Below, in pieces: positions 8,136 to 17,016 of a stretch of 64,000 nt of DNA. Location of the stretch: positions 1-64,000 of the forward strand of contig NZ_KE384418.1 of NCBI RefSeq assembly GCF_000425625.1. The letters run 5' to 3'. The position numbers were made by a program, and so were the translations under genes. Position 1 is the stretch's first letter; every line of letters begins with the position of its first letter. The notes beneath the pieces are model-generated. The model was not told the origin of the DNA. It did no database searches and saw only the letters and a program-made list of their open reading frames with translations. The stretch comes from Stutzerimonas azotifigens DSM 17556. GTDB taxonomy: Bacteria; Pseudomonadota; Gammaproteobacteria; Pseudomonadales; Pseudomonadaceae.

Positions 8136-9871
8136 ACGTACTGATCGTGACCGCCTGCCCCAGCGGCATGGTGACCAGCGTGCTGACCTCCCGCCTGCTG
8201 GAGGCCGCGGCGCAGCGCCTCGGCTGGTCGACCCGGGTGGAGGTGCACGACCCGCGCGCCATCGGCTCGCCGCTGACCGCGCAGGAGATCGCCGAAGCCG
8301 AGCTGGTGGTGGTGGTCAAGACCGGGCCGCTGGCGCTCGACCGCTTCGTCGGCAAGCGCCTGGTGCAGTCGACCCCGGCCGAGGCGCTGCGCGATCCGCA
8401 GGCGTTCCTGCGCCGCGCGGCGAGCGAGGCGACGGTGTTCGAGGGCGAGCCCGCGTCCGCGGTCGCCGAAGCCGCCGGCGCGCGGCCGAAGCTGGTCGCC
8501 GTCACCGCCTGCCCGACCGGCGTGGCGCACACCTTCATGGCCGCCGAGGCGCTGCAGCAGGCCGCCGTCAGGCTGGGCTACGAACTGCAGGTGGAGACCC
8601 GCGGTTCGGTCGGCGCGCGCAATCCGCTCGACCCGCAGGCCATCGCCGAGGCCGACGCCGTGCTGCTGGCCGCCGACATCGAGGTGGACGTCACGCCCTT
8701 CGCCGGCAAGCGGGTGTACCGCTGCGGCACCGGGGTGGCGCTGAAGCAGCCGGAGGCGACCTTGAGGCGCGCGCTGCAAGAGGCCGCGCCGCTCGCCGGC
8801 AGCGCGCCGGCCGCGGCGGGCGGCACGCGCAAGGCGGAGAAGCCCGGGGTCTACAAGCACCTGCTCACCGGGGTGTCCTACATGCTGCCGATGGTGGTCG
8901 CCGGCGGCCTGCTGATCGCGCTGTCGTTCGTCTTCGGCATCGAGGCGTTCAAGGAGGAGGGCACCCTCGCCGCGGCGCTGATGCAGATCGGCGGCGAGAC
9001 CGCCTTCCAGCTGATGGTGCCGCTGCTGGCCGGCTACATCGCCTATTCGATCGCCGACCGCCCGGGCCTGGCGCCGGGGATGATCGGCGGGCTGCTGGCC
9101 GGCACCCTCGGCGCCGGCTTCATCGGCGGCATCGTGGCCGGCTTTCTCGCCGGCTACTCGGCGCTGGCGGTGGTGCGCTGGGTGAAACTGCCGGCCAGCG
9201 TCGAATCGCTCAAGCCGATCCTGATCATTCCGCTGCTGGCCAGCCTGTTCACCGGGCTGGTGATGATCTACGTGGTCGGTAAGCCGGTGGCCGGGATGCT
9301 CGCGGGGCTGACTGCCTTCCTCGACGACATGGGCACCTCCAACGCCATCCTGCTCGGCCTGCTGCTCGGCGCGATGATGTGCGTCGACCTCGGCGGGCCG
9401 ATCAACAAGGCGGCCTATGCCTTTTCCGTCGGCCTGCTGGCCTCGCAGAGCTACGCGCCGATGGCCGCGACCATGGCCGCCGGCATGGTGCCGCCGATCG
9501 GCATGGGCATCGCCAGCCTGCTGGCGCGGCGCAAGTTCGCCCAGAGCGAACGCGAGGCCGGCAAGGCGGCATTGGTGCTGGGCTGCTGCTTCATTTCCGA
9601 AGGCGCCATCCCGTTCGCCGCCAAGGATCCGTTGCGGGTGATTCCCGCGAGCATCGCCGGCGGCGCCCTGACCGGCGCCCTGGCGATGGCCTTCGGCACC
9701 CGGCTGCTGGCGCCGCACGGCGGGCTGTTCGTGCTGCTGATCCCGAACGCCATCAACCACGCGCTGCTGTACCTGCTGGCGATCGCCGCCGGCAGCCTGC
9801 TGACCGGGGTGATCTACGCGGTGATCAAGCGCGAGGAGAAGGAGGGCCTGCTGGTCGAGGCCAGGGCCTGA
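8132..9871 (+). CDS. fruA: PTS fructose transporter subunit IIBC
   Basis: 579 residues. Two IIB-like domains lie at the N-terminus: a first one at about 1-100 (VTACPSGMVTS) and the catalytic one at about 120-215 (VTACPTGVAHTFMAAEAL, phospho-Cys127). The IIC membrane domain follows from about residue 245, with roughly eight to ten hydrophobic segments and the conserved DLGGPINKAAYAF motif near 415. It imports fructose with phosphorylation at C1. The last gene of the operon ends in a charged tail; the 358-bp region after it holds repeats and no clear intrinsic terminator. Confidence 0.95.
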   Translation: MNVLIVTACPSGMVTSVLTSRLLEAAAQRLGWSTRVEVHDPRAIGSPLTAQEIAEAELVVVVKTGPLALDRFVGKRLVQSTPAEALRDPQAFLRRAASEATVFEGEPASAVAEAAGARPKLVAVTACPTGVAHTFMAAEALQQAAVRLGYELQVETRGSVGARNPLDPQAIAEADAVLLAADIEVDVTPFAGKRVYRCGTGVALKQPEATLRRALQEAAPLAGSAPAAAGGTRKAEKPGVYKHLLTGVSYMLPMVVAGGLLIALSFVFGIEAFKEEGTLAAALMQIGGETAFQLMVPLLAGYIAYSIADRPGLAPGMIGGLLAGTLGAGFIGGIVAGFLAGYSALAVVRWVKLPASVESLKPILIIPLLASLFTGLVMIYVVGKPVAGMLAGLTAFLDDMGTSNAILLGLLLGAMMCVDLGGPINKAAYAFSVGLLASQSYAPMAATMAAGMVPPIGMGIASLLARRKFAQSEREAGKAALVLGCCFISEGAIPFAAKDPLRVIPASIAGGALTGALAMAFGTRLLAPHGGLFVLLIPNAINHALLYLLAIAAGSLLTGVIYAVIKREEKEGLLVEARA

Positions 9872-10229
9872 ACGGGTTTTTCCCTTCTTTCCTTGGCAGA
9901 GGCTCCCTCACCCGGAGGAATATGGCCGGGTTTGTGCGTGTCTCCGGGCTTCGACCCACCTTTTGTGTCCATTGGTGGGCTGAAGCGGAACGCCGCCCGA
10001 CCCACCCTACGGTTGCCCGCATGTGTACCAAGAATCCGCATGCGGGCACTGGCTCGTAGGAGCGAGCTTGCTCGCGAATGGCTCCATGCTTGCGCCATTT
10101 CGGTAGCGCGGGCCGAGCGGTCGAGACCCCACGGGTTCGGCGCCATAAGGCGTAGGGTGGGCTTCAGCCCACCAGCGAGCCATTGCCTTGGTCCGCTGCT
10201 GGACTGAAGCGGCGCATCGCCCGGCCCAA
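9872..10229. repeat. Intergenic region with REP and inverted repeats
   Basis: No gene is seen. It contains a GTGGGCTGAAGCGG...CCCACCCTACGG inverted repeat (about 9975-10018), a Pseudomonas REP hairpin starting GTAGGAGCGAGCTTGCTCGC at 10056, and GTAGGGTGGGCTTCAGCCCACC around 10151-10173, itself a near-perfect hairpin. The region separates the convergent fruA and phhC genes. Confidence 0.7.
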
Positions 10230-11426
10230 CTACAATCGCGCTACCCGCGCGATGGCCGCGGCGAGGCTGCCGAGCCGCTCGGCGTCGAGGCCGGCGACGT
10301 TGGCGCGGCCGGTCTCCAGCAGGTAGACGCCGTCCTCGGCGCGCAGGCGCAGGACCTGATCGGCGGTCAGCCCGGTGTAGGAGAACATCCCGCGCTGCTC
10401 GGCGATGTGCGCGAAGCGCGCGTCCAGCCCGTGCGGACGCAGGGCTTCGATCAGCCCCTGGCGCAGCGTCACGATGCGCCGGCGCATGCCGTCGAGCTCC
10501 TCTTCCCAGAGCCGCCGCAGCGCATCGTCGCCGAGCACTTCGGCCACTACCGCAGCGCCGTGGCTGGGTGGGGTCGACCAGAGGTTGCGGGCCATGGAGG
10601 CCAGTTGGCTGCGCACCGCGGCCAGGCGCGAGGCGTCTTCGGCGATCACCATCAGCGCGCCGGTGCGCTCGCGGTACAGGCCGAAGTTCTTCGAGCACGA
10701 CAGGGTGACCAGCATGGCCGGCAGGGCCTCGGCGAACAGCCGCACGGCACAGGCGTCCTGCGCCAGGCCGTCGCCGAAACCCTGGTAGGCCAGGTCGAAC
10801 AGCGGCAGCAGCTCGCGGGCGCGCACCACCTCGAGCACCTGTTGCCAGTGCGCCGGGCTCAGGTCGAAGCCGGTTGGGTTGTGGCAGCAGGCATGCAGCA
10901 GTACCACGTCGCCGCTGGGAATGCGCTCGAGCGCCGCCAGCAGGCCTGGCACGTCGAGCCGGTTGTCGGCACCGACGTAGGGGTAGTGCCCGACCGGCAC
11001 GCCGGCGGCCGGGAACAGCGTCTCGTGGATTGGCCAGGTCGGGTCGCTCAGCCACAGGCGCCGGCCCGGCAGGCAGCGGGCGATGAAGTCGCCGGCCAGA
11101 CGCAGGGCACCGGTGCCGCCGGGCGTCTGGGTCAGGCCGACGCGGCCGGCGCCCGGCAGCGGCGAGTCGCCCAGCACCAGGCGGCTCATCAGCTCGCCGA
11201 AACGCGCATCGCCGTGGCCGCCGACGTAGGCCTTGGTCGGTTCGCCGTCGACCAGCCGCTGCTCGGCCAGCTTGACCGCGCGGGGGATGGGCGTGCGGCC
11301 CTCGGCATCGCGGTAGACGCCGACGCCGAGATCCAGCTTGCCCGGCCGCGGATCGGCGCGGAAGGCCTCCATCAGGCCGAGGATGGGATCGCCCGGGACC
11401 CGCTCGACCTTCGCGAAGGGCGTCAC
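10230..11426 (-). CDS. phhC: Aromatic amino acid aminotransferase
   Basis: 398 residues, class I/II PLP aminotransferase of the TyrB/PhhC group. It begins [21 protein letters not shown], has the substrate-loop [16 protein letters not shown] near 100, HACCHNPTG near 178, and the PLP lysine in [14 protein letters not shown] (Lys246). PhhC converts tyrosine (and phenylalanine) to 4-hydroxyphenylpyruvate (phenylpyruvate), the substrate of HPD at 62.0 kb. The start is GTG at 11426, inferred from alignment with PhhC; it overlaps the phhB stop in a GTGA junction, supporting translational coupling within phhABC. Confidence 0.93.
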   Translation of the reverse strand: MTPFAKVERVPGDPILGLMEAFRADPRPGKLDLGVGVYRDAEGRTPIPRAVKLAEQRLVDGEPTKAYVGGHGDARFGELMSRLVLGDSPLPGAGRVGLTQTPGGTGALRLAGDFIARCLPGRRLWLSDPTWPIHETLFPAAGVPVGHYPYVGADNRLDVPGLLAALERIPSGDVVLLHACCHNPTGFDLSPAHWQQVLEVVRARELLPLFDLAYQGFGDGLAQDACAVRLFAEALPAMLVTLSCSKNFGLYRERTGALMVIAEDASRLAAVRSQLASMARNLWSTPPSHGAAVVAEVLGDDALRRLWEEELDGMRRRIVTLRQGLIEALRPHGLDARFAHIAEQRGMFSYTGLTADQVLRLRAEDGVYLLETGRANVAGLDAERLGSLAAAIARVARL

Positions 11427-11779
11427 TTGCGTCCCTCCGCCCGTGCGGCGAGCTCGTCGGTGCGCGCGGCCATGATGAAATCGTTGCGGTGCAGGCCCTT
11501 GATCGAGTGGCTCCACCAGGTCACGGTGACCTTGCCCCACTCGGTCAGCAGGCCGGGGTGGTGCCCCTCGGCCTCGGCGATCTCGCCGACCGCGTTGGTG
11601 AAGGCCAGGGCGTGTTTGAAGTTCTTGAACAGGAACGCCTTCTCCAGCTCCAGATGGCCGTCGCGGGTCTCGATGTTCCAGTCGGGGATCTGCCTGATCA
11701 GTTCGGCGAGTTCTTCGTCGCTCACCCTGGGCGCGTCGGCGCGGCAGGCTTCGCAGTGGGCTTGGCTGAGAGCGGTCAT
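11423..11779 (-). CDS. phhB: Pterin-4a-carbinolamine dehydratase
   Basis: 118 residues, full length for PCD/DCoH. The conserved core is visible: [24 protein letters not shown] (about 31-54), then [24 protein letters not shown] (about 69-92) with the catalytic His-His pair. It recycles the 4a-hydroxytetrahydropterin made by PhhA. It sits between phhA and phhC, overlapping phhC by four bases; a 123-bp spacer containing a palindromic repeat separates it from phhA. Confidence 0.95.
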   Translation of the reverse strand: MTALSQAHCEACRADAPRVSDEELAELIRQIPDWNIETRDGHLELEKAFLFKNFKHALAFTNAVGEIAEAEGHHPGLLTEWGKVTVTWWSHSIKGLHRNDFIMAARTDELAARAEGRK

Positions 11780-11817
11780 GGTCGGGCTCCTTGTGGGAAA
11801 ACGGTTGCGTCGTCGAA

Positions 11818-11907
11818 CGTAGGGTGGAAAACCGCGCAAGCGTTTTCCACCGCGAAACAAGGGTGAAGGCCGGTGGATAAGCCGCAAGCGGCGTCATCCA
11901 CCCTACG
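11818..11907. repeat. 90-bp palindromic element between phhA and phhB
   Basis: Terminal inverted repeats CGTAGGGTGG (11818-11827) and CCACCCTACG (11898-11907) enclose two hairpins: GTGGAAAACCGCGCAAGCGTTTTCCAC, shown here only by its arms GTGGAAAAC/GTTTTCCAC, and GGTGGATAAGCC...TCATCCACC. This resembles a BIME-like pair of REPs. It lies inside the phhABC transcript, so it could affect mRNA stability. Confidence 0.65.
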
Positions 11908-12688
11908 CCGCCTTCGGCGGAAACTTCGGCGCGTGCAGGCCGAGCCGCATGGCGCGGCGGACCAGGCCCATGATGTCCTCGTGGGCCAGCTCGAACAGCC
12001 GCCGCAGGTCGGGCAGCACGAAATACAGCGGCTGCAGGATATCGATGCGGTAGGGCGTGCGCATGGCCTCGAGCGGGTCGAACGGCTGGTGCTCCGGTTC
12101 GCCGGACAGGCTGTAGAGCGTCTCCTTCGGCGAGGAGAGGATGCCGCCGCCGTAGATCCTGCGGCCGGCGGGGGTGTCGACCAGGCCGAACTCCACGGTC
12201 ATCCAGTACAGCCGCGCCAGGTACACGCGCTCCTCCTTGCTCGCCTTCAGCCCGAGCGTGCCGTAGGTGCGGGTGAACTCGGCGAACCAGGGATTGGTGA
12301 GCAGCGGGCAGTGGCCGAAGATCTCGTGGAAGATGTCCGGCTCCTGCAGGTAATCCAGTTCCTCCGGCGTGCGGATGAAGGTGGCGACCGGGAAGCGTTT
12401 GCTCGCCAGCAGCTCGAAGAAGGTCTGGAAGGGAATCAGCGCCGGCACCCGGGCCACCTGCCAGCCGGTGGCGGCGTCCAGCACGCGGTTGATCTCGCCG
12501 AGCTGGGGGATGCGCTCGCGGGGCAGGGCGAGCTGTTCGAGGCCGTCCAGGTATTCCTGGCAGGCACGGCCTTCGATGACCTTCATCTGGCGTTCGATCA
12601 GCGTCTGCCAGACCGCATGTTCGGCATCCGGGTAGTGGATGTGCCCACGCGCGTCCGGCTCGCGGGCGACGTACTGAGTGGTTTTCAT
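11903..12688 (-). CDS. phhA: Phenylalanine 4-monooxygenase
   Basis: 261 residues, the usual size of bacterial phenylalanine hydroxylase lacking the regulatory domain. The iron ligands are visible: His121 and His126 in FHEIFGHCPLL and Glu166 in MTVEFGLV. The enzyme oxidises phenylalanine to tyrosine with O2 and a tetrahydropterin. It is the first gene of phhABC. Its upstream region holds two palindromes with TyrR/PhhR-box geometry (12802-12819 and 12864-12881). In other pseudomonads the activator phhR is directly divergent; here phhR lies 6.8 kb away with the tcu cassette between. Confidence 0.95.
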   Translation of the reverse strand: MKTTQYVAREPDARGHIHYPDAEHAVWQTLIERQMKVIEGRACQEYLDGLEQLALPRERIPQLGEINRVLDAATGWQVARVPALIPFQTFFELLASKRFPVATFIRTPEELDYLQEPDIFHEIFGHCPLLTNPWFAEFTRTYGTLGLKASKEERVYLARLYWMTVEFGLVDTPAGRRIYGGGILSSPKETLYSLSGEPEHQPFDPLEAMRTPYRIDILQPLYFVLPDLRRLFELAHEDIMGLVRRAMRLGLHAPKFPPKAA

Positions 12689-12801
12689 CGGACCTCCAGG
12701 GTGGCCGTGCTGTTGTTGTTATCGCTGACCCATTCAAATGCCCTGACGCATCGAATGGCAGGTCGGCCCGGCGGATCGTTGGCGGCTGGTTCGGTTGGGG
12801 C

Positions 12802-12819
12802 TGTAAAGATATCCGTACG
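12802..12819. promoter_or_regulatory. Candidate PhhR box 1 upstream of phhA
   Basis: TGTAAA-GATATC-CGTACG has the TGTAAA-N6-TTTACA length of TyrR/PhhR boxes, with a consensus left arm and a weaker right arm, and a GATATC centre. It is 114 bp upstream of the phhA start. Confidence 0.5.
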
Positions 12820-12863
12820 GCATCGCAAGCGATCTAGCTGGTAGGGGGCTCGGCGTTGGTTTT

Positions 12864-12881
12864 CGTAATTTTTCCTTTACG
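12864..12881. promoter_or_regulatory. Candidate PhhR box 2 upstream of phhA
   Basis: CGTAAT-TTTTCC-TTTACG is an 18-bp site with perfect outer arms CGTAA/TTACG and TyrR-box spacing. It is 62 bp (about six turns) from box 1, centre to centre. Confidence 0.5.
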
Positions 12882-12958
12882 GATTTTTTCTCGGATACAG
12901 ACAAAGCCTCTTCTGCAGCAGGCGTGCGCGCCACGTCATGCGCGGATCGGCACCGTCC

Positions 12959-12973
12959 TTTAGCGAAACTGAA
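12959..12973. promoter_or_regulatory. LysR-type operator upstream of the tctC-like gene
   Basis: TTTAGCGAAACTGAA is an inverted repeat (TTTAG/CTgAA, 5-bp spacer). The same motif, with perfect arms, lies at 15442-15456 before tcuA, and the flanking bases CC...ACCC also match. The natural candidate regulator is the LysR protein encoded at 14493. It is 167 bp before the start of the binding-protein gene. Confidence 0.55.
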
Positions 12974-13139
12974 GACCCCATTGGCGAGCCCGCCTTTCGT
13001 TCGCCGGCCCGGGCGCCCTATGGTGCGGCTGTCGTGTCAAACCGCCAGCCGCGCCTGATGACGGTGGGTGGATGCGGTGGCGCCATGCATCGCCCGGACG
13101 CCGCCGAAAGAACAGAACAAGACTCCACAGGAGAACGCC

Positions 13140-14120
13140 ATGAAACACCCCCTCGGCCGGCTCGCGCTGGTCACCTCCAGCCTGTTGATCTGCTCCCAGC
13201 TTTGGGCCGAGCCCAAGCGCCCGGAATGCCTCGCCCCGGCCAAGCCCGGCGGCGGCTTCGACATCACCTGCAAGCTGGCCCAGGGCGGCCTGCGCGACGC
13301 CGGCCTGCTGGAGGCTCCGATGCGCGTGACCTACATGCCGGGTGGCATCGGCGCGGTGGCCTACAACACGGTGGTGGCGCAGCGCGCGGGCGAACCGGGC
13401 ACCATCACCGCCTGGTCCAGCGGCTCGCTGCTCAACCTGGCGCAGGGCAAGTTCGGCCGCTACGACGAGAAGGCGGTGCGCTGGCTGGCGGCCATCGGCA
13501 CCGACTACGGGGCGGTGACCGTGCGTGAGGATTCGCCGCTGAAGGATTTCGACGACCTGGTGGAGGCGCTGCGCAAGGACCCCACCGGCCTGGTGATCGG
13601 CGCCGGCGGCACCATCGGCAGCCAGGACTGGATGCAGGCGGCGATGGTCGCGCGCACCGCCGGCGTCGATCCGAAGAAGCTGCGCTACGTGGCCTTCGAG
13701 GGCGGCGGCGAGCCGATGACCGCGCTGCTCGGCGGGCACGTGCAGGTGATCACCAGCGGCATCGGCGAGGCGACCGCGCAGCTGGCGGCCGGCAAGGTGC
13801 GGGTCCTGGCGGTGCTGGCGGACGAACGCCTGCCCGGTGCGCTGGGCAATATCCCCACCGCCAAGGAGCAGGGCTTCGACGTCAGCTGGCCGATCGCCCG
13901 CGGCTTCTACGTCGGCCCGGAGGTCAGCGACGAGGACTACGCCTGGTGGAAGCAACAGTTCGACACGCTGCTGGCCAGCGAGGAGTTCGCCAAGATGCGC
14001 GAGCAGCGCGACCTGCTGCCGCTGTCGATCACCGGCGAAGAGCTGCAGACCTACGTGTACAAGCAGGTCGAGCAATACAAGGCGCTGGCCGCGGAGTTCG
14101 GGCTGACGCAGCAGCAGTAG
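13140..14120 (+). CDS. TctC-family tricarboxylate-binding protein
   Basis: 326 residues with a Sec signal peptide (cleavage near residue 23, SQLWA-EP). The mature protein has the Bug/TctC pattern: CLAPAKPGGGFDITCKL near 30, MPGGIGAVAYNTV near 66, and GAGGTIGSQDWMQAAMVA near 155. These periplasmic proteins bind di- or tricarboxylates for TctAB symporters. No tctA or tctB gene is present in the window, so it either works with a transporter encoded elsewhere or acts in sensing. ATG 13140 is preceded by AGGAG at good spacing. Its promoter region shares the LysR-type operator seen before tcuA. Confidence 0.88.
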   Translation: MKHPLGRLALVTSSLLICSQLWAEPKRPECLAPAKPGGGFDITCKLAQGGLRDAGLLEAPMRVTYMPGGIGAVAYNTVVAQRAGEPGTITAWSSGSLLNLAQGKFGRYDEKAVRWLAAIGTDYGAVTVREDSPLKDFDDLVEALRKDPTGLVIGAGGTIGSQDWMQAAMVARTAGVDPKKLRYVAFEGGGEPMTALLGGHVQVITSGIGEATAQLAAGKVRVLAVLADERLPGALGNIPTAKEQGFDVSWPIARGFYVGPEVSDEDYAWWKQQFDTLLASEEFAKMREQRDLLPLSITGEELQTYVYKQVEQYKALAAEFGLTQQQ

Positions 14121-14204
14121 GCCGACCTGGACTCGTCTCGCCCAGGGGCGCCCTGGGCATGATCGCGGGAGCGGTCTCGACCGCGATCGAGACCGCGCCA
14201 CACC
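14121..14204. other. Short intergenic with 10-bp-stem hairpin
   Basis: After the stop at 14120 lies GCGGTCTCGA (14171-14180), loop CCGCGA, TCGAGACCGC (14187-14196), a perfect 10-bp hairpin without a T-run. It may end or punctuate the binding-protein transcript or belong to the adjoining repeat. Confidence 0.45.
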
Positions 14205-14300
14205 AGAGCATCGCCCCGAGGGCGGGCCTCCCACGAAAGCAAAGGGTGCCCACCGAATCTGTGGGAGGCTCCCGACGGGCTTGCGGCATTCACCCCATCC
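14205..14300. repeat. Dispersed GTGGGAGG repeat, copy 1
   Basis: About 95 bp running from CATCGCCCCGAGGGCGGGCC through CTGTGGGAGGCTCCCGACGG to GGCATTCACCCC. Its reverse complement recurs almost unchanged at about 21162-21256, and looser copies occur near 33.6, 41.0 and 53.5 kb. The ends are mutually inverted (CTCCCAC...GTGGGAG). It lies between the tctC-like gene and lysR. Confidence 0.75.
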
Positions 14301-14492
14301 CTGCGCACCTCTTTGCGTAACGAATCGAGGCCGCCAACGCACCGGCATGCCGGTAGCGGGCCACGCGAAAGCCCACCATCGGTTGGAAGCCGGCGCAGGC
14401 TCCCTTACCCTGCGCGAAAACCGGTGCCGGCAGGTGCCGGCGCATCGGTCGCACGGGGTGGCCGGTCGCTTCGACAAGGAACGGGCGCCATC

Positions 14493-15425
14493 ATGGAGCT
14501 GAGGCAACTACGTTATTTCCTGATCGCCGTGGAGCACAAAAGTCTGGGGCGGGCCGCGCTGGAGCTGGGCATCGGCACCTCGGCGCTGAGCCAGCAGATC
14601 AGCAAGCTGGAAAGCGAGCTGTGCACCCGCCTGCTCAGCCGCACCAGCACCGGCGTGGTGCTGACCAGCGCCGGCATCGCCTTCCAGCACCATGCGCGGC
14701 TGACCCTGCGCCAGGCGGAGAATGCCGTGCAGGCCGCGCAGCGCGGGCGCATGAGCGGCTACGTCAGCGTCGGCCTGCCGCCGACCACCGCCTCGGTGCT
14801 GGCCTTGCCGCTGATCAACGCCATGCGCGAGCGCTATCCGGACATCCAGTTGCACCTGGTGGAGATGCTCTCCGGCTACCTGGCCAACCAGCTCAACGCC
14901 CGCCAGCTCGACCTCGCCGTGCTGTTCCAGGCCGACAGCGGCAAGCGCTGGAACGTCCGGCCGCTGCTCGACGAGCAGCTGTTCGTCATCACCTCGCCCA
15001 GGCTCGACGGCGCACCGACCGGTGAAACCGTGCGTCTCGCCGAACTCGGCCGGCTGCCGCTGGTGCTGCCGAGCCAGCAGCACGGGTTGCGTACCACGCT
15101 GATGGCCACCTTCGAGCGCTCCGGCATCGAGCCGAACATCGTCATGGAGATCGACGGCCTGGCGCTGCTGATGCAGGCGGTGCGCGGCGGTTATGCCGCC
15201 ACCATCCAACCCGGCGCGGCGGCGGCGCGTTCCGGCGAGTCCGGCCTGGCCGTGGTGCAGATCGAGGACGCCCACGTGACCCGGCGCAACCTGCTGGTGA
15301 CGCTCTCCGAGGACGAACTGTCGCCCGCCGCGCTGGCGGCCCGGGTGGTGATCGCGGACGTGGCCTGCGAGCTGGTGCGCCAGGGCCGCTGGCCCGGGGC
15401 CAGTCTCTACGAAGCGCAGGGCTGA
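14493..15425 (+). CDS. LysR-family regulator of the tcu cassette
   Basis: 310 residues: winged helix at about 1-60 (MELRQLRYFLIAVEHKSLGRAALELGIG, SALSQQISKLESEL) and a substrate-binding-like effector domain from about 90. It lies between the binding-protein gene and tcuA on the same strand, as expected of a TcuR-like activator of tricarballylate use. Matching inverted repeats at 12959 and 15442 are probable binding sites. ATG 14493 is preceded by AAGGAA. It could alternatively respond to a related tricarboxylate; the inducer is not evident. Confidence 0.85.
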   Translation: MELRQLRYFLIAVEHKSLGRAALELGIGTSALSQQISKLESELCTRLLSRTSTGVVLTSAGIAFQHHARLTLRQAENAVQAAQRGRMSGYVSVGLPPTTASVLALPLINAMRERYPDIQLHLVEMLSGYLANQLNARQLDLAVLFQADSGKRWNVRPLLDEQLFVITSPRLDGAPTGETVRLAELGRLPLVLPSQQHGLRTTLMATFERSGIEPNIVMEIDGLALLMQAVRGGYAATIQPGAAAARSGESGLAVVQIEDAHVTRRNLLVTLSEDELSPAALAARVVIADVACELVRQGRWPGASLYEAQG

Positions 15426-15441
15426 TTCGCCTCCGCGCCCC

Positions 15442-15456
15442 TTTAGCAAAACTAAA
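15442..15456. promoter_or_regulatory. LysR-type operator upstream of tcuA
   Basis: TTTAGCAAAACTAAA is a perfect 5+5 inverted repeat, 106 bp before tcuA, homologous to the site at 12959-12973. Downstream, both regions share GCCTTTCG, a GC block and a CCTA hexamer at similar spacing, suggesting the same promoter layout. Confidence 0.6.
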
Positions 15457-15561
15457 CACCCTTTGCCGGAAGTGGCCTTTCGGCGGGCCGGGCCGCTCCC
15501 TACAGTCGTCGCGGACAGGAGGGAGGCGCGATCGGGTCTCCTCCGTGGCGAGGAGAGGGTG

Positions 15562-17016
15562 ATGATCGATGTTCTAGTCGTGGGCGGTGGCAACGCCGCC
15601 CTGTGCGCGGCGCTGATGGCCCGCGAGGCCGGTGCCAGCGTCCTGCTGCTGGAGGCCTCGCCGCGCGAATGGCGCGGCGGCAACTCGCAGCACACGCGCA
15701 ACCTGCGCTGCATGCACGACGAACCCCAGGACGTGCTGGTCGAGGCCTATCCCGAGGAGGAGTACTGGCAGGACCTGCTGCGCGTCACCGGCGGCATCAC
15801 TAACGAGCGGCTGGCGCGCATCGCCATCCGCGCCTCGTCCACCTGCCGCGGCTGGATGCGCCGCCACGGCGTGCACTTCCAGCCGCCGCTCTCCGGCGCG
15901 CTGCACGTGGCGCGCACCAACGCCTTCTTCATGGGCGGCGGCAAGGCGCTGGTCAATGCGTACTACCGCAGCGCCGAGGCGCTCGGCGTGCAGATCCGCT
16001 ACGACACTCCGGTCGATTCAGTGGAAATGCGCGATGGCCGCTTCGTCGCCGCCCACGTGCCGCCGCGCGAAGTGGGCGGCCGTACGCTGCCGGCCGAACG
16101 CATCGAGGCGCGGGCCTGCGTGCTGGCGGCGGGCGGCTTCGAATCCAATCGCGAATGGCTGCGCGAGGCCTGGGGGCAGAACGAACGCGGCGAATGGCCG
16201 GCCGACAACTTCCTCATTCGTGGCACGCGCTTCAACCGGGGCGTGCTGCTGCGCAGCATGATCGAGGCCGGCGCCGACGTGATCGGCGACCCGACCCAGG
16301 CGCACATGGTGGCCATCGACGCCCGCGCACCGCTCTACGACGGCGGCATCTGCACGCGCATCGACTGCGTGTCGCTGGGCGTGGTGGTCAACCGCGAGGG
16401 CCGCCGCTTCTACGACGAGGGCGAGGACTTCTGGCCCAAGCGCTACGCCATCTGGGGCCGCCTGGTGGCGCAGCAGCCGGGGCAGATCGCCTTCTCGATC
16501 ATCGACCAGAAGGCCATCGGCCGCTTCATGCCTCCGGTGTTCCCCGGCACCACCGCCGGCAGCCTGGCCGAACTGGCGCGCAAGCTGGAGTTGCCCGAGG
16601 CGGCCTTGGTCGAGAGCATCGAGGCCTACAACCGCGCCTGCCGCGTCGGCCAGTTCGACCACACGCAGTTGGACGACTGCCACACCGAGGGCGTCGAGCC
16701 GGCCAAGACGCACTGGGCGCGCCCGCTCGATACGCCGCCGTTCTACGGCTACGCGCTCAAGCCGGGGGTGACCTTCACCTACCTGGGCCTGAAGACCGAC
16801 GAGAACGCCGCGGTGCACTTCGCCGGCGAGCCCTGCGCGAACCTGTTCGTCGCCGGCGAGATGATGGCCGGCAACGTGCTCGGCAAGGGCTACACCGCCG
16901 GCGTCGGGATGAGCATCGGCACCGCCTTCGGCCGCATCGCCGGCACCCGCGCCGCTGCTGCCGCCGGCCACCACACCCCTGCCGTGAACGAAGGAAAAGC
17001 ACATGCAATTGCGTGA
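15562..17016 (+). CDS. tcuA: FAD-dependent tricarballylate dehydrogenase
   Basis: 484 residues, a fumarate-reductase-type flavoprotein. The N-terminus [30 protein letters not shown] is the FAD-binding beta-alpha-beta fold; [11 protein letters not shown] near 40 and the C-terminal [27 protein letters not shown] are as in TcuA. In Salmonella TcuA oxidises tricarballylate to cis-aconitate, and TcuB reoxidises its reduced FAD. ATG 15562 follows GAGGAGAGGG. The end overlaps tcuB by 14 bp, indicating coupling. Substrate assignment rests on family and on the tcuB partner. Confidence 0.9.
   Translation: MIDVLVVGGGNAALCAALMAREAGASVLLLEASPREWRGGNSQHTRNLRCMHDEPQDVLVEAYPEEEYWQDLLRVTGGITNERLARIAIRASSTCRGWMRRHGVHFQPPLSGALHVARTNAFFMGGGKALVNAYYRSAEALGVQIRYDTPVDSVEMRDGRFVAAHVPPREVGGRTLPAERIEARACVLAAGGFESNREWLREAWGQNERGEWPADNFLIRGTRFNRGVLLRSMIEAGADVIGDPTQAHMVAIDARAPLYDGGICTRIDCVSLGVVVNREGRRFYDEGEDFWPKRYAIWGRLVAQQPGQIAFSIIDQKAIGRFMPPVFPGTTAGSLAELARKLELPEAALVESIEAYNRACRVGQFDHTQLDDCHTEGVEPAKTHWARPLDTPPFYGYALKPGVTFTYLGLKTDENAAVHFAGEPCANLFVAGEMMAGNVLGKGYTAGVGMSIGTAFGRIAGTRAAAAAGHHTPAVNEGKAHAIA

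Noticed and set aside
12689-12760. Sigma-54 promoter for phhA
   Set aside because: No GG-N10-GC element with acceptable flanks was found between the PhhR boxes and the phhA start.
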